Shown here piece by piece: positions 46,692-58,600 of a stretch of 64,000 bases of DNA. The notes beneath the pieces were generated by a model that was given only the letters and a program-made list of their open reading frames with translations, was not told the origin of the DNA and did no database searches. The position numbers and the translations under genes are program-made. The stretch covers positions 1 to 64,000 of the forward strand of contig JANFNE010000016.1 of assembly GCA_024867545.1 (NCBI GenBank), written 5' to 3'. Each line of letters begins with the position of its first letter. The stretch's first letter is position 1. The stretch is from Phytopythium helicoides. Taxonomy: Eukaryota > Oomycota > Peronosporomycetes > Pythiales > Pythiaceae.

Positions 46692-49680
46692 GGCAAGCAC
46701 GAGTGGGTCGATCACGCTGAGCACTGCTGCGGGCGGTATCGCTGGCCGGTCTGGTCTGGTATCGCTGAGCAGTGGCACGGCGACCGGCGGTTCGTCGGGT
46801 GACCTCATGTTGTTGAGCGGCGCGAGTACGAGCGGCAACGGCGGCTCTATCTTGCTGAGCGTCGGTCGCGGCAACAGCGGCAGTGGCGGCTTGATTTCTC
46901 TGAAGGCGGGTCGCAGCACTTCGACGGCAGTAGCGACGGATTCTGGCGGCGCAGTGGAGATGTTTGCTGGGGACGGTGCGCTGGCCGGTGGGTCGGTGTC
47001 TATTGCCAGTGGCGCGAGCTCTGGCAGTCCGTCAACAACGAGTGGTTCGGTGTCTGTGTGGACCGCGAACTCTGCGACGAGCGGCTCGATTTCCGTGTCG
47101 AGTGGCGTGTCATCGGCTGGTGGCAGCGGCTCGATTTCGCTGAGTACGGGCGTGTCGACTGGCGGACGCGGCGGCGACATTACGCTGTCGGTCGGCAGCG
47201 GCAATGCTGCGACCGGCGGCAACGTGATGGTGAGCGCGGGCAAATCGAACCCGTCGACCGGCGGGTCCACGGGCGGCAACATCGAGCTTACAAGCGGCGC
47301 TGGCACGACCGCGACGAGCGGTTATGCGTCACTGTCGACTCCGGACGCGGGTACTGCGGGCATGTCTGGCCTGCTACGCCTGCAGACGGGATCAGCGAGC
47401 GCTGGGTCGACTGGCGCGGTGACGGTGACGAGCGGCAGCAGCACTGGCGGCACGGGCGGCTCAGTGTCGGTGACTGTTGGAACCGGCAATAGCGGCGTCG
47501 GCGGCTCGATCTCGCTGCAGTCCGGCGACACGTTCACGGCTTCCGGAGGCACTGTTGGGTCTCAAGGCACGGTCGGCGGCGCGATCACGCTGAGCGGTGG
47601 AAATGGCGTGACGGTGGGAGGCGCAATCAGCCTGCAGAGCGGCGCGGGTGCATCCACGTCCAGCGGCGACGTGACGGCGAGCACAGCATCATCCAGTGCA
47701 AGCGGTGTGAGCGGGAAGATGCAGCTGTCTACCGGCGCGAGCAGTGGTGGCAGCAGCGGTCTCGTGTCAGTGAGCACTGGTGCGTCGACCGGAGGCCAAG
47801 GAGGTGCGATCACGCTGTCCGTGGGAGGAGGCAACTCGGGTACCGGCGGCGCGATCTCTGTGCGTGCCGGCGACATGGCTGCCAGCGCGACATTCAACGA
47901 CGCGACGGGAGGGTCGATCGACCTGGTGAGCGGTTTGGGTGCGGCAAGCACGAGTGGGTCGATCACGCTGAGCACTGCTGCGGGCGGTATCGCTGGCCGG
48001 TCTGGTCTGGTATCGCTGAGCAGTGGCACGGCGACCGGCGGTTCGTCGGGTGACCTCATGTTGTTGAGCGGCGCGAGTACGAGCGGCAACGGCGGCTCTA
48101 TCTTGCTGAGCGTCGGTCGCGGCAACAGCGGCAGTGGCGGCTTGATTTCTCTGAAGGCGGGTCGCAGCACTTCGACGGCAGTGGCCACGGATTCTGGCGG
48201 CGCAGTGGAGATGTTTGCTGGGGACGGTGCGCTGGCCGGTGGGTCGGTGTCTATTGCCAGTGGCGCGAGCTCTGGCAGTCCGTCAACAACGAGTGGTTCG
48301 GTGTCTGTGTGGACCGCGAACTCTGCGACGAGCGGCTCGATTTCCGTGTCGAGTGGCGTGTCATCGGCTGGTGGCAGCGGCTCGATTTCGCTGAGTACGG
48401 GCGTGTCGACTGGCGGACGCGGTGGCGACATTACGCTGTCGGTCGGCAGCGGCGATGCTGCGACCGGCGGCAACGTGATGGTGAGCGCGGGCAAATCGAA
48501 CCCGTCGACCGGCGGGTCCACGGGCGGCAACATCGAGCTTACAAGCGGCGCTGGCACGACCGCGACGAGCGGTTATGCGTCACTGTCGACTCCGGACGCG
48601 GGTACTGCGGGCATGTCTGGCCTGCTACGCCTGCAGACGGGATCAGCGAGCGCTGGGTCGACTGGCGCGGTGACGGTGACGAGCGGCAGCAGCACTGGCG
48701 GCACGGGCGGCTCAGTGTCGGTGACTGTTGGAACCGGCAATAGCGGCGTCGGCGGCTCGATCTCGCTGCAGTCCGGCGACACGTTCACGGCTTCCGGAGG
48801 CACTGTTGGGTCTCAAGGCACGGTCGGCGGCGCGATCACGCTGAGCGGTGGAAATGGCGTGACGGTGGGAGGCGCAATCAGCCTGCAGAGCGGCGCGGGT
48901 GCATCCACGTCCAGCGGCGACGTGACGGCGAGCACAGCATCATCCAGTGCAAGCGGTGTGAGCGGGAAGATGCAGCTGTCTACCGGCGCGAGCAGTGGTG
49001 GCAGCAGCGGTCTCGTGTCAGTGAGCACTGGTGCGTCGACCGGAGGCCAAGGAGGTGCGATCACGCTGTCCGTGGGAGGAGGCAACTCGGGTACCGGCGG
49101 CGCGATCTCTGTGCGTGCCGGCGACATGGCTGCCAGCGCGACATTCAACGACGCGACGGGAGGGTCGATCGACCTGGTGAGCGGTTTGGGTGCGGCAAGC
49201 ACGAGTGGGTCGATCACGCTGAGCACTGCTGCGGGCGGTATCGCTGGCCGGTCTGGTCTGGTATCGCTGAGCAGTGGCACGGCGACCGGCGGTTCGTCGG
49301 GTGACCTCATGTTGTTGAGCGGCGCGAGTACGAGCGGCAACGGCGGCTCTATCTTGCTGAGCGTCGGTCGCGGCAACAGCGGCAGTGGCGGCTTGATTTC
49401 TCTGAAGGCGGGTCGCAGCACTTCGACGGCAGTAGCGACGGATTCTGGCGGCGCAGTGGAGATGTTTGCTGGGGACGGTGCGCTGGCCGGTGGGTCGGTG
49501 TCTATTGCCAGTGGCGCGAGCTCTGGCAGTCCGTCAACAACGAGTGGTTCGGTGTCTGTGTGGACCGCGAACTCTGCGACGAGCGGCTCGATTTCCGTGT
49601 CGAGTGGCGTGTCATCGGCTGGTGGCAGCGGCTCGATTTCGCTGAGTACGGGCGTGTCGACTGGCGGACGCGGTGGCGAC
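41187..49680 (+). repeat. Tandem array B: 1,251-bp super-repeat, about 6.8 copies
   Basis: Phased on agcagcactgg, copies begin at 41187, 42432, 43683, 44934, 46185, 47437 and 48688. Spacings are 1,245, 1,251, 1,251, 1,251, 1,252 and 1,251. The first copy is 6 bp shorter, with SATGVSGTTGG where later copies have a longer SGGTVGSQGTVGG block. The 1,252 reflects the extra base at 46,692. The seventh copy is cut at about 49,680, where the shared motif GGDITLSVG switches into array C. Each copy encodes 417 residues, a multiple of three bases, so copy number can change without breaking the frame. Confidence 0.96.
46684..46700 (+). other. +1 frameshift at a variant site (B copy 5)
   Basis: B copies 1, 4, 6 and 7 read ggtgcggcaagcacg; copies 2 and 3 read ggtgcagcgagcacg. 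The observed ggtgcaggcaagcacg is the left of one and the right of the other, with one extra base (G at 46,692). Confidence 0.85.
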
Positions 49681-52600
49681 ATCACGTTGTCAGTGGGGGG
49701 CGGTGCGTCAGGAAGCGGCGGCACCATCAGTGTGACGAGTGGTGCGACGACGGATGTGGCGACGACGACCCCTGCTGCCAGCGGTGCGGTGACGGTGCAG
49801 TCGGCTGCCGGTTCGGTTGGTGGCGTGGCATCGATGGCATCTTCTGGCGCGATAACGCTGTCTTCAGGCGTTGCGTCTGGCGGCTCGTCGGGTGCGGTGA
49901 GCGTGAAGTCTGGTGCCAGCACGAGCGGCTCGAGCGGTTCAGTGACAGTGAGCGCGGGAACTGCGAGCGGGGGCTCCGGTGGTGGCATCACGCTGGCCGC
50001 CGGTAGCGGTAGCAGCGGCGGTGGTCTGGTGTCGATCGCGAGCGGCGTGTCTACGGCTGGTCAGAGCGGGTCGCTGAAGCTGACGACTGGCGCACAAGAC
50101 GCGGCGTCGACGCCAATATACAGCGTGACGAGCGGCGCGGTGGAGCTGTCGTCCGGCGGTGCGTCGAGCGGCTCAAGCGGTGCGGTGACGATCAAGTCTG
50201 GTGGCGCGACGGGCGGCTCCGGCGGCATGATTTCGGTGTCAGTGGGCAATGGCGCGAGCGGCACAGGCGGAGCGATCAGTCTGACGGCCGGCGTTGGCGC
50301 GTCGACGGGTGGAGCCATCAGCTTGACAGCCGGTGTGGGTGCCACGGCGGGTGGTGCGGTGACCGTGTTGAGCGGTGCTTCTGTATCGGGCTCCTCGACG
50401 ATAAGCGGCGCGGTGTCTATCAAGTCGATGGGGGACAAGTCGTCTGGCGACGCGACGCTGATGTCCGGTGACGTGAGTGCCGGTACGTCCGGCGCGGTGA
50501 CGATCGGCTCTGGGTCGAATAGCGCGGGTACGAGCGGCTCTGTGTCTATCGCTGGTGGTTCTTCAACTACGGGAAGCTCGAGCGGCGTGGGAGGCGGGGT
50601 GACTGTTTCCGGCGGCACCACGTTGACGAGCGGGACAGCTGGCGGGTCTGTGTCAGTGTCCAGCGGCTCGGGAACAAGCACGGGCGGCTCGGTGTTGGTG
50701 GCAAGCGGGAGTGCAAGCAGCGCAAGTGGTGTGAGCGGCGCGCTGAGGCTGACGACGGGCCTGTCGGACGGCAGCAGCAGTCCTTCTGGCGCGAGCAGCG
50801 GCGCGGTGGAGCTGTCATCTGGCATCGCATCCAGCGGGACGAGCGGCGCGGTGACGATCAAGTCCGGGACCTCAAGCAGCGCGGGATCGGGCGGGGCCAT
50901 CACGCTGTCTGTGGGAGGCGGTGCGTCGGGAAGCGGCGGCACCATCAGTGTGACGAGTGGTGCGACGACGGATGTGGCGACGACGACCCCTGCTGCCAGC
51001 GGTGCGGTGACGGTGCAGTCGGCTGCCGGTTCGGTTGGTGGCGTGGCATCGATGGCATCTTCTGGCGCGATAACGCTGTCTTCAGGCGTTGCGTCTGGCG
51101 GCTCGTCGGGTGCGGTGAGCGTGAAGTCTGGTGCCAGCACGAGCGGCTCGAGCGGTTCAGTGACAGTGAGCGCGGGAACTGCGAGCGGGGGCTCCGGTGG
51201 TGGCATCACGCTGGCCGCCGGTAGCGGTAGCAGCGGCGGTGGTCTGGTGTCGATCGCGAGCGGCGTGTCTACGGCTGGTCAGAGCGGGTCGCTGAAGCTG
51301 ACGACTGGCGCACAAGACGCGGCGTCGACGCCAATATACAGCGTGACGAGCGGCGCGGTGGAGCTGTCGTCCGGCGGTGCGTCGAGCGGCTCAAGCGGTG
51401 CGGTGACGATCAAGTCTGGTGGCGCGACGGGCGGCTCCGGCGGCACGATTTCGGTGTCAGTGGGCAATGGCGCGAGCGGCACAGGCGGAGCGATCAGTCT
51501 GACGGCCGGCGTTGGCGCGTCGACGGGTGGAGCCATCAGCTTGACAGCCGGTGTGGGTGCCACGGCGGGTGGTGCGGTGACCGTGTTGAGCGGTGCTTCT
51601 GTATCGGGCTCCTCGACGATAAGCGGCGCGGTGTCTATCAAGTCGATGGGGGACAAGTCGTCTGGCGACGCGACGCTGATGTCCGGTGACGTGAGTGCCG
51701 GTACGTCCGGCGCGGTGACGATCGGCTCTGGGTCGAATAGCGCGGGTACGAGCGGCTCTGTGTCTATCGCTGGTGGTTCTTCAACTACGGGAAGCTCGAG
51801 CGGCGTGGGAGGCGGGGTGACTGTTTCCGGCGGCACCACGTTGACGAGCGGGACAGCTGGCGGGTCTGTGTCAGTGTCCAGCGGCTCGGGAACAAGCACG
51901 GGCGGCTCGGTGTTGGTGGCAAGCGGGAGTGCAAGCAGCGCAAGTGGTGTGAGCGGCGCGCTGAGGCTGACGACGGGCCTATCGGACGGCAGCAGCAGTC
52001 CTTCTGGCGCGAGCAGCGGCGCGGTGGAGCTGTCATCTGGCATCGCATCCAGCGGGACGAGCGGCGCGGTGACGATCAAGTCCGGGACCTCAAGCAGCGC
52101 GGGATCGGGCGGGGCCATCACGCTGTCTGTGGGAGGCGGTGCGTCGGGAAGCGGCGGCACCATCAGCGTGACGAGTGGTGCGACGACGGATGTGGCGACG
52201 ACGACCCCTGCTGCCAGCGGTGCGGTGACGGTGCAGTCGGCTGCCGGTTCGGTTGGTGGCGTGGCATCGATGGCATCTTCTGGCGCGATAACGCTGTCTT
52301 CAGGCGTTGCGTCTGGCGGCTCGTCGGGTGCGGTGAGCGTGAAGTCTGGTGCCAGCACGAGCGGCTCGAGCGGTTCAGTGACAGTGAGCGCGAGTAGCGG
52401 CAGCGGCACGAGCACTGGCGGCGTAACGATTTCGGGCGGCGCTTCGACGAGCTCTGGCGGTGTGGGCGGCACCGTGTCGGTGTCTGCCGGCGCTGGGAGC
52501 TCAGGCTCCGGTGGTGGCATCACGCTGGCCGCCGGTAGCGGTAGCAGCGGCGGTGGTCTGGTGTCGATCGCGAGCGGCGTGTCTACGGCTGGTCAGAGCG

Positions 52601-55600
52601 GGTCGCTGAAGCTGACGACTGGCGCACAAGACGCGGCGTCGACGCCAATATACAGCGTGACGAGCGGCGCGGTGGAGCTGTCGTCCGGCGGTGCGTCGAG
52701 CGGCTCAAGCGGTGCGGTGACGATCAAGTCTGGTGGCGCGACGGGCGGCTCCGGCGGCATGATTTCGGTGTCAGTGGGCAATGGCGCGAGCGGCACAGGC
52801 GGAGCGATCAGTCTGACGGCCGGCGTTGGCGCGTCGACGGGTGGAGCCATCAGCTTGACAGCCGGTGTGGGTGCCACGGCGGGTGGTGCGGTGACCGTGT
52901 TGAGCGGTGCTTCTGTATCGGGCTCCTCGACGATAAGCGGCGCGGTGTCTATCAAGTCGATGGGGGACAAGTCGTCTGGCGACGCGACGCTGATGTCCGG
53001 TGACGTGAGTGCCGGTACGTCCGGCGCGGTGACGATCGGCTCTGGGTCGAATAGCGCGGGTACGAGCGGCTCTGTGTCTATCGCTGGTGGTTCTTCAACT
53101 ACGGGAAGCTCGAGCGGCGTGGGAGGCGGGGTGACTGTTTCCGGCGGCACCACGTTGACGAGCGGGACAGCTGGCGGGTCTGTGTCAGTGTCCAGCGGCT
53201 CGGGAACAAGCACGGGCGGCTCGGTGTTGGTGGCAAGCGGGAGTGCAAGCAGCGCAAGTGGTGTGAGCGGCGCGCTGAGGCTGACGACGGGCCTATCGGA
53301 CGGCAGCAGCAGTCCTTCTGGCGCGAGCAGCGGCGCGGTGGAGCTGTCATCTGGCATCGCATCCAGCGGGACGAGCGGCGCGGTGACGATCAAGTCCGGG
53401 ACCTCAAGCAGCGCGGGATCGGGCGGGGCCATCACGCTGTCTGTGGGAGGCGGTGCGTCGGGAAGCGGCGGCACCATCAGTGTGACGAGTGGTGCGACGA
53501 CGGATGTGGCGACGACGACCCCTGCTGCCAGCGGTGCGGTGACGGTGCAGTCGGCTGCCGGTTCGGTTGGTGGCGTGGCATCGATGGCATCTTCTGGCGC
53601 GATAACGCTGTCTTCAGGCGTTGCGTCTGGCGGCTCGTCGGGTGCGGTGAGCGTGAAGTCTGGTGCCAGCACGAGCGGCTCGAGCGGTTCAGTGACAGTG
53701 AGCGCGAGTAGCGGCAGCGGCACGAGCACTGGCGGCGTAACGATTTCGGGCGGCGCTTCGACGAGCTCTGGCGGTGTGGGCGGCACCGTGTCGGTGTCTG
53801 CCGGCGCTGGGAGCTCAGGCTCCGGTGGTGGCATCACGCTGGCCGCCGGTAGCGGTAGCAGCGGCGGTGGTCTGGTGTCGATCGCGAGCGGCGTGTCTAC
53901 GGCTGGTCAGAGCGGGTCGCTGAAGCTGACGACTGGCGCACAAGACGCGGCGTCGACGCCAATATACAGCGTGACGAGCGGCGCGGTGGAGCTGTCGTCC
54001 GGCGGTGCGTCGAGCGGCTCAAGCGGTGCGGTGACGATCAAGTCTGGTGGCGCGACGGGCGGCTCCGGCGGCACGATTTCGGTGTCAGTGGGCAATGGCG
54101 CGAGCGGCACAGGCGGAGCGATCAGTCTGACGGCCGGCGTTGGCGCGTCGACGGGTGGAGCCATCAGCTTGACAGCCGGTGTGGGTGCCACGGCGGGTGG
54201 TGCGGTGACCGTGTTGAGCGGTGCTTCTGTATCGGGCTCCTCGACGATAAGCGGCGCGGTGTCTATCAAGTCGATGGGGGACAAGTCGTCTGGCGACGCG
54301 ACGCTGATGTCCGGTGACGTGAGTGCCGGTACGTCCGGCGCGGTGACGATCGGCTCTGGGTCGAATAGCGCGGGTACGAGCGGCTCTGTGTCTATCGCTG
54401 GTGGTTCTTCAACTACGGGAAGCTCGAGCGGCGTGGGAGGCGGGGTGACTGTTTCCGGCGGCACCACGTTGACGAGCGGGACAGCTGGCGGGTCTGTGTC
54501 AGTGTCCAGCGGCTCGGGAACAAGCACGGGCGGCTCGGTGTTGGTGGCAAGCGGGAGTGCAAGCAGCGCAAGTGGTGTGAGCGGCGCGCTGAGGCTGACG
54601 ACGGGCCTATCGGACGGCAGCAGCAGTCCTTCTGGCGCGAGCAGCGGCGCGGTGGAGCTGTCATCTGGCATCGCATCCAGCGGGACGAGCGGCGCGGTGA
54701 CGATCAAGTCCGGGACCTCAAGCAGCGCGGGATCGGGCGGGGCCATCACGCTGTCTGTGGGAGGCGGTGCGTCGGGAAGCGGCGGCACCATCAGCGTGAC
54801 GAGTGGTGCGACGACGGATGTGGCGACGACGACCCCTGCTGCCAGCGGTGCGGTGACGGTGCAGTCGGCTGCCGGTTCGGTTGGTGGCGTGGCATCGATG
54901 GCATCTTCTGGCGCGATAACGCTGTCTTCAGGCGTTGCGTCTGGCGGCTCGTCGGGTGCGGTGAGCGTGAAGTCTGGTGCCAGCACGAGCGGCTCGAGCG
55001 GTTCAGTGACAGTGAGCGCGAGTAGCGGCAGCGGCACGAGCACTGGCGGCGTAACGATTTCGGGCGGCGCTTCGACGAGCTCTGGCGGTGTGGGCGGCAC
55101 CGTGTCGGTGTCTGCCGGCGCTGGGAGCTCAGGCTCCGGTGGTGGCATCACGCTGGCCGCCGGTAGCGGTAGCAGCGGCGGTGGTCTGGTGTCGATCGCG
55201 AGCGGCGTGTCTACGGCTGGTCAGAGCGGGTCGCTGAAGCTGACGACTGGCGCACAAGACGCGGCGTCGACGCCAATATACAGCGTGACGAGCGGCGCGG
55301 TGGAGCTGTCGTCCGGCGGTGCGTCGAGCGGCTCAAGCGGTGCGGTGACGATCAAGTCTGGTGGCGCGACGGGCGGCTCCGGCGGCACGATTTCGGTGTC
55401 AGTGGGCAATGGCGCGAGCGGCACAGGCGGAGCGATCAGTCTGACGGCCGGCGTTGGCGCGTCGACGGGTGGAGCCATCAGCTTGACAGCCGGTGTGGGT
55501 GCCACGGCGGGTGGTGCGGTGACCGTGTTGAGCGGTGCTTCTGTATCGGGCTCCTCGACGATAAGCGGCGCGGTGTCTATCAAGTCGATGGGGGACAAGT

Positions 55601-58600
55601 CGTCTGGCGACGCGACGCTGATGTCCGGTGACGTGAGTGCCGGTACGTCCGGCGCGGTGACGATCGGCTCTGGGTCGAATAGCGCGGGTACGAGCGGCTC
55701 TGTGTCTATCGCTGGCGGTTCTTCAACTACGGGAAGCTCGAGCGGCGTGGGAGGCGGGGTGACTGTTTCCGGCGGCACCACGTTGACGAGCGGGACAGCT
55801 GGCGGGTCTGTGTCAGTGTCCAGCGGCTCGGGAACAAGCACGGGCGGCTCGGTGTTGGTGGCAAGCGGGAGTGCAAGCAGCGCAAGTGGTGTGAGCGGCG
55901 CGCTGAGGCTGACGACGGGCCTATCGGACGGCAGCAGCAGTCCTTCTGGCGCGAGCAGCGGCGCGGTGGAGCTGTCATCTGGCATCGCATCCAGCGGGAC
56001 GAGCGGCGCGGTGACGATCAAGTCCGGGACCTCAAGCAGCGCGGGATCGGGCGGGGCCATCACGCTGTCTGTGGGAGGCGGTGCGTCAGGAAGCGGCGGC
56101 ACCATCAGCGTGACGAGTGGTGCGACGACGGATGTGGCGACGACGACCCCTGCTGCCAGCGGTGCGGTGACGGTGCAGTCGGCTGCCGGTTCGGTTGGTG
56201 GCGTGGCATCGATGGCATCTTCTGGCGCGATAACGCTGTCTTCAGGCGTTGCGTCTGGCGGCTCGTCGGGTGCGGTGAGCGTGAAGTCTGGTGCCAGCAC
56301 GAGCGGCTCGAGCGGTTCAGTGACAGTGAGCGCGAGTAGCGGCAGCGGCACGAGCACTGGCGGCGTAACGATTTCGGGCGGCGCTTCGACGAGCTCTGGC
56401 GGTGTGGGCGGCACCGTGTCGGTGTCTGCCGGCGCTGGGAGCTCAGGCTCCGGTGGTGGCATCACGCTGGCCGCCGGTAGCGGTAGCAGCGGCGGTGGTC
56501 TGGTGTCGATCGCGAGCGGCGTGTCTACGGCCGGTCAGAGCGGGTCGCTGAAGCTGACGACTGGCGCACAAGACGCGGCGTCGACGCCAATATACAGCGT
56601 GACGAGCGGCGCGGTGGAGCTGTCGTCCGGCGGTGCGTCGAGCGGCTCAAGCGGTGCGGTGACGATCAAGTCTGGTGGCGCGACGGGCGGCTCCGGCGGC
56701 ATGATTTCGGTGTCAGTGGGCAATGGCGCGAGCGGCACAGGCGGAGCGATCAGTCTGACGGCCGGCGTTGGCGCGTCGACGGGTGGAGCCATCAGCTTGA
56801 CAGCCGGTGTGGGTGCCACGGCGGGTGGTGCGGTGACCGTGTTGAGCGGTGCTTCTGTATCGGGCTCCTCGACGATAAGCGGCGCGGTGTCTATCAAGTC
56901 GATGGGGGACAAGTCGTCTGGCGACGCGACGCTGATGTCCGGTGACGTGAGTGCCGGTACGTCCGGCGCGGTGACGATCGGCTCTGGGTCGAATAGCGCG
57001 GGTACGAGCGGCTCTGTGTCTATCGCTGGTGGTTCTTCAACTACGGGAAGCTCGAGCGGCGTGGGAGGCGGGGTGACTGTTTCCGGCGGCACCACGTTGA
57101 CGAGCGGGACAGCTGGCGGGTCTGTGTCAGTGTCCAGCGGCTCGGGAACAAGCACGGGCGGCTCGGTGTTGGTGGCAAGCGGGAGTGCAAGCAGCGCAAG
57201 TGGTGTGAGCGGCGCGCTGAGGCTGACGACGGGCCTATCGGACGGCAGCAGCAGTCCTTCTGGCGCGAGCAGCGGCGCGGTGGAGCTGTCATCTGGCATC
57301 GCATCCAGCGGGACGAGCGGCGCGGTGACGATCAAGTCCGGGACCTCAAGCAGCGCGGGATCGGGCGGGGCCATCACGCTGTCTGTGGGAGGCGGTGCGT
57401 CGGGAAGCGGCGGCACCATCAGCGTGACGAGTGGTGCGACGACGGATGTGGCGACGACGACCCCTGCTGCCAGCGGTGCGGTGACGGTGCAGTCGGCTGC
57501 CGGTTCGGTTGGTGGCGTGGCATCGATGGCATCTTCTGGCGCGATAACGCTGTCTTCAGGCGTTGCGTCTGGCGGCTCGTCGGGTGCGGTGAGCGTGAAG
57601 TCTGGTGCCAGCACGAGCGGCTCGAGCGGTTCAGTGACAGTGAGCGCGAGTAGCGGCAGCGGCACGAGCACTGGCGGCGTAACGATTTCGGGCGGCGCTT
57701 CGACGAGCTCTGGCGGTGTGGGCGGCACCGTGTCGGTGTCTGCCGGCGCTGGGAGCTCAGGCTCCGGTGGTGGCATCACGCTGGCCGCCGGTAGCGGTAG
57801 CAGCGGCGGTGGTCTGGTGTCGATCGCGAGCGGCGTGTCTACGGCTGGTCAGAGCGGGTCGCTGAAGCTGACGACTGGCGCACAAGACGCGGCGTCGACG
57901 CCAATATACAGCGTGACGAGCGGCGCGGTGGAGCTGTCGTCCGGCGGTGCGTCGAGCGGCTCAAGCGGTGCGGTGACGATCAAGTCTGGTGGCGCGACGG
58001 GCGGCTCCGGCGGCATGATTTCGGTGTCAGTGGGCAATGGCGCGAGCGGCACAGGCGGAGCGATCAGTCTGACGGCCGGCGTTGGCGCGTCGACGGGTGG
58101 AGCCATCAGCTTGACAGCCGGTGTGGGTGCCACGGCGGGTGGTGCGGTGACCGTGTTGAGCGGTGCTTCTGTATCGGGCTCCTCGACGATAAGCGGCGCG
58201 GTGTCTATCAAGTCGATGGGGGACAAGTCGTCTGGCGACGCGACGCTGATGTCCGGTGACGTGAGTGCCGGTACGTCCGGCGCGGTGACGATCGGCTCTG
58301 GGTCGAATAGCGCGGGTACGAGCGGCTCTGTGTCTATCGCTGGTGGTTCTTCAACTACGGGAAGCTCGAGCGGCGTGGGAGGCGGGGTGACTGTTTCCGG
58401 CGGCACCACGTTGACGAGCGGGACAGCTGGCGGGTCTGTGTCAGTGTCCAGCGGCTCGGGAACAAGCACGGGCGGCTCGGTGTTGGTGGCAAGCGGGAGT
58501 GCAAGCAGCGCAAGTGGTGTGAGCGGCGCGCTGAGGCTGACGACGGGCCTGTCGGACGGCAGCAGCAGTCCTTCTGGCGCGAGCAGCGGCGCGGTGGAGC

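Noticed and set aside
22461..46700. Programmed ribosomal frameshifting
   Set aside because: The shift sites have no common slippery sequence and occur only at variant positions of particular copies, not in every copy.
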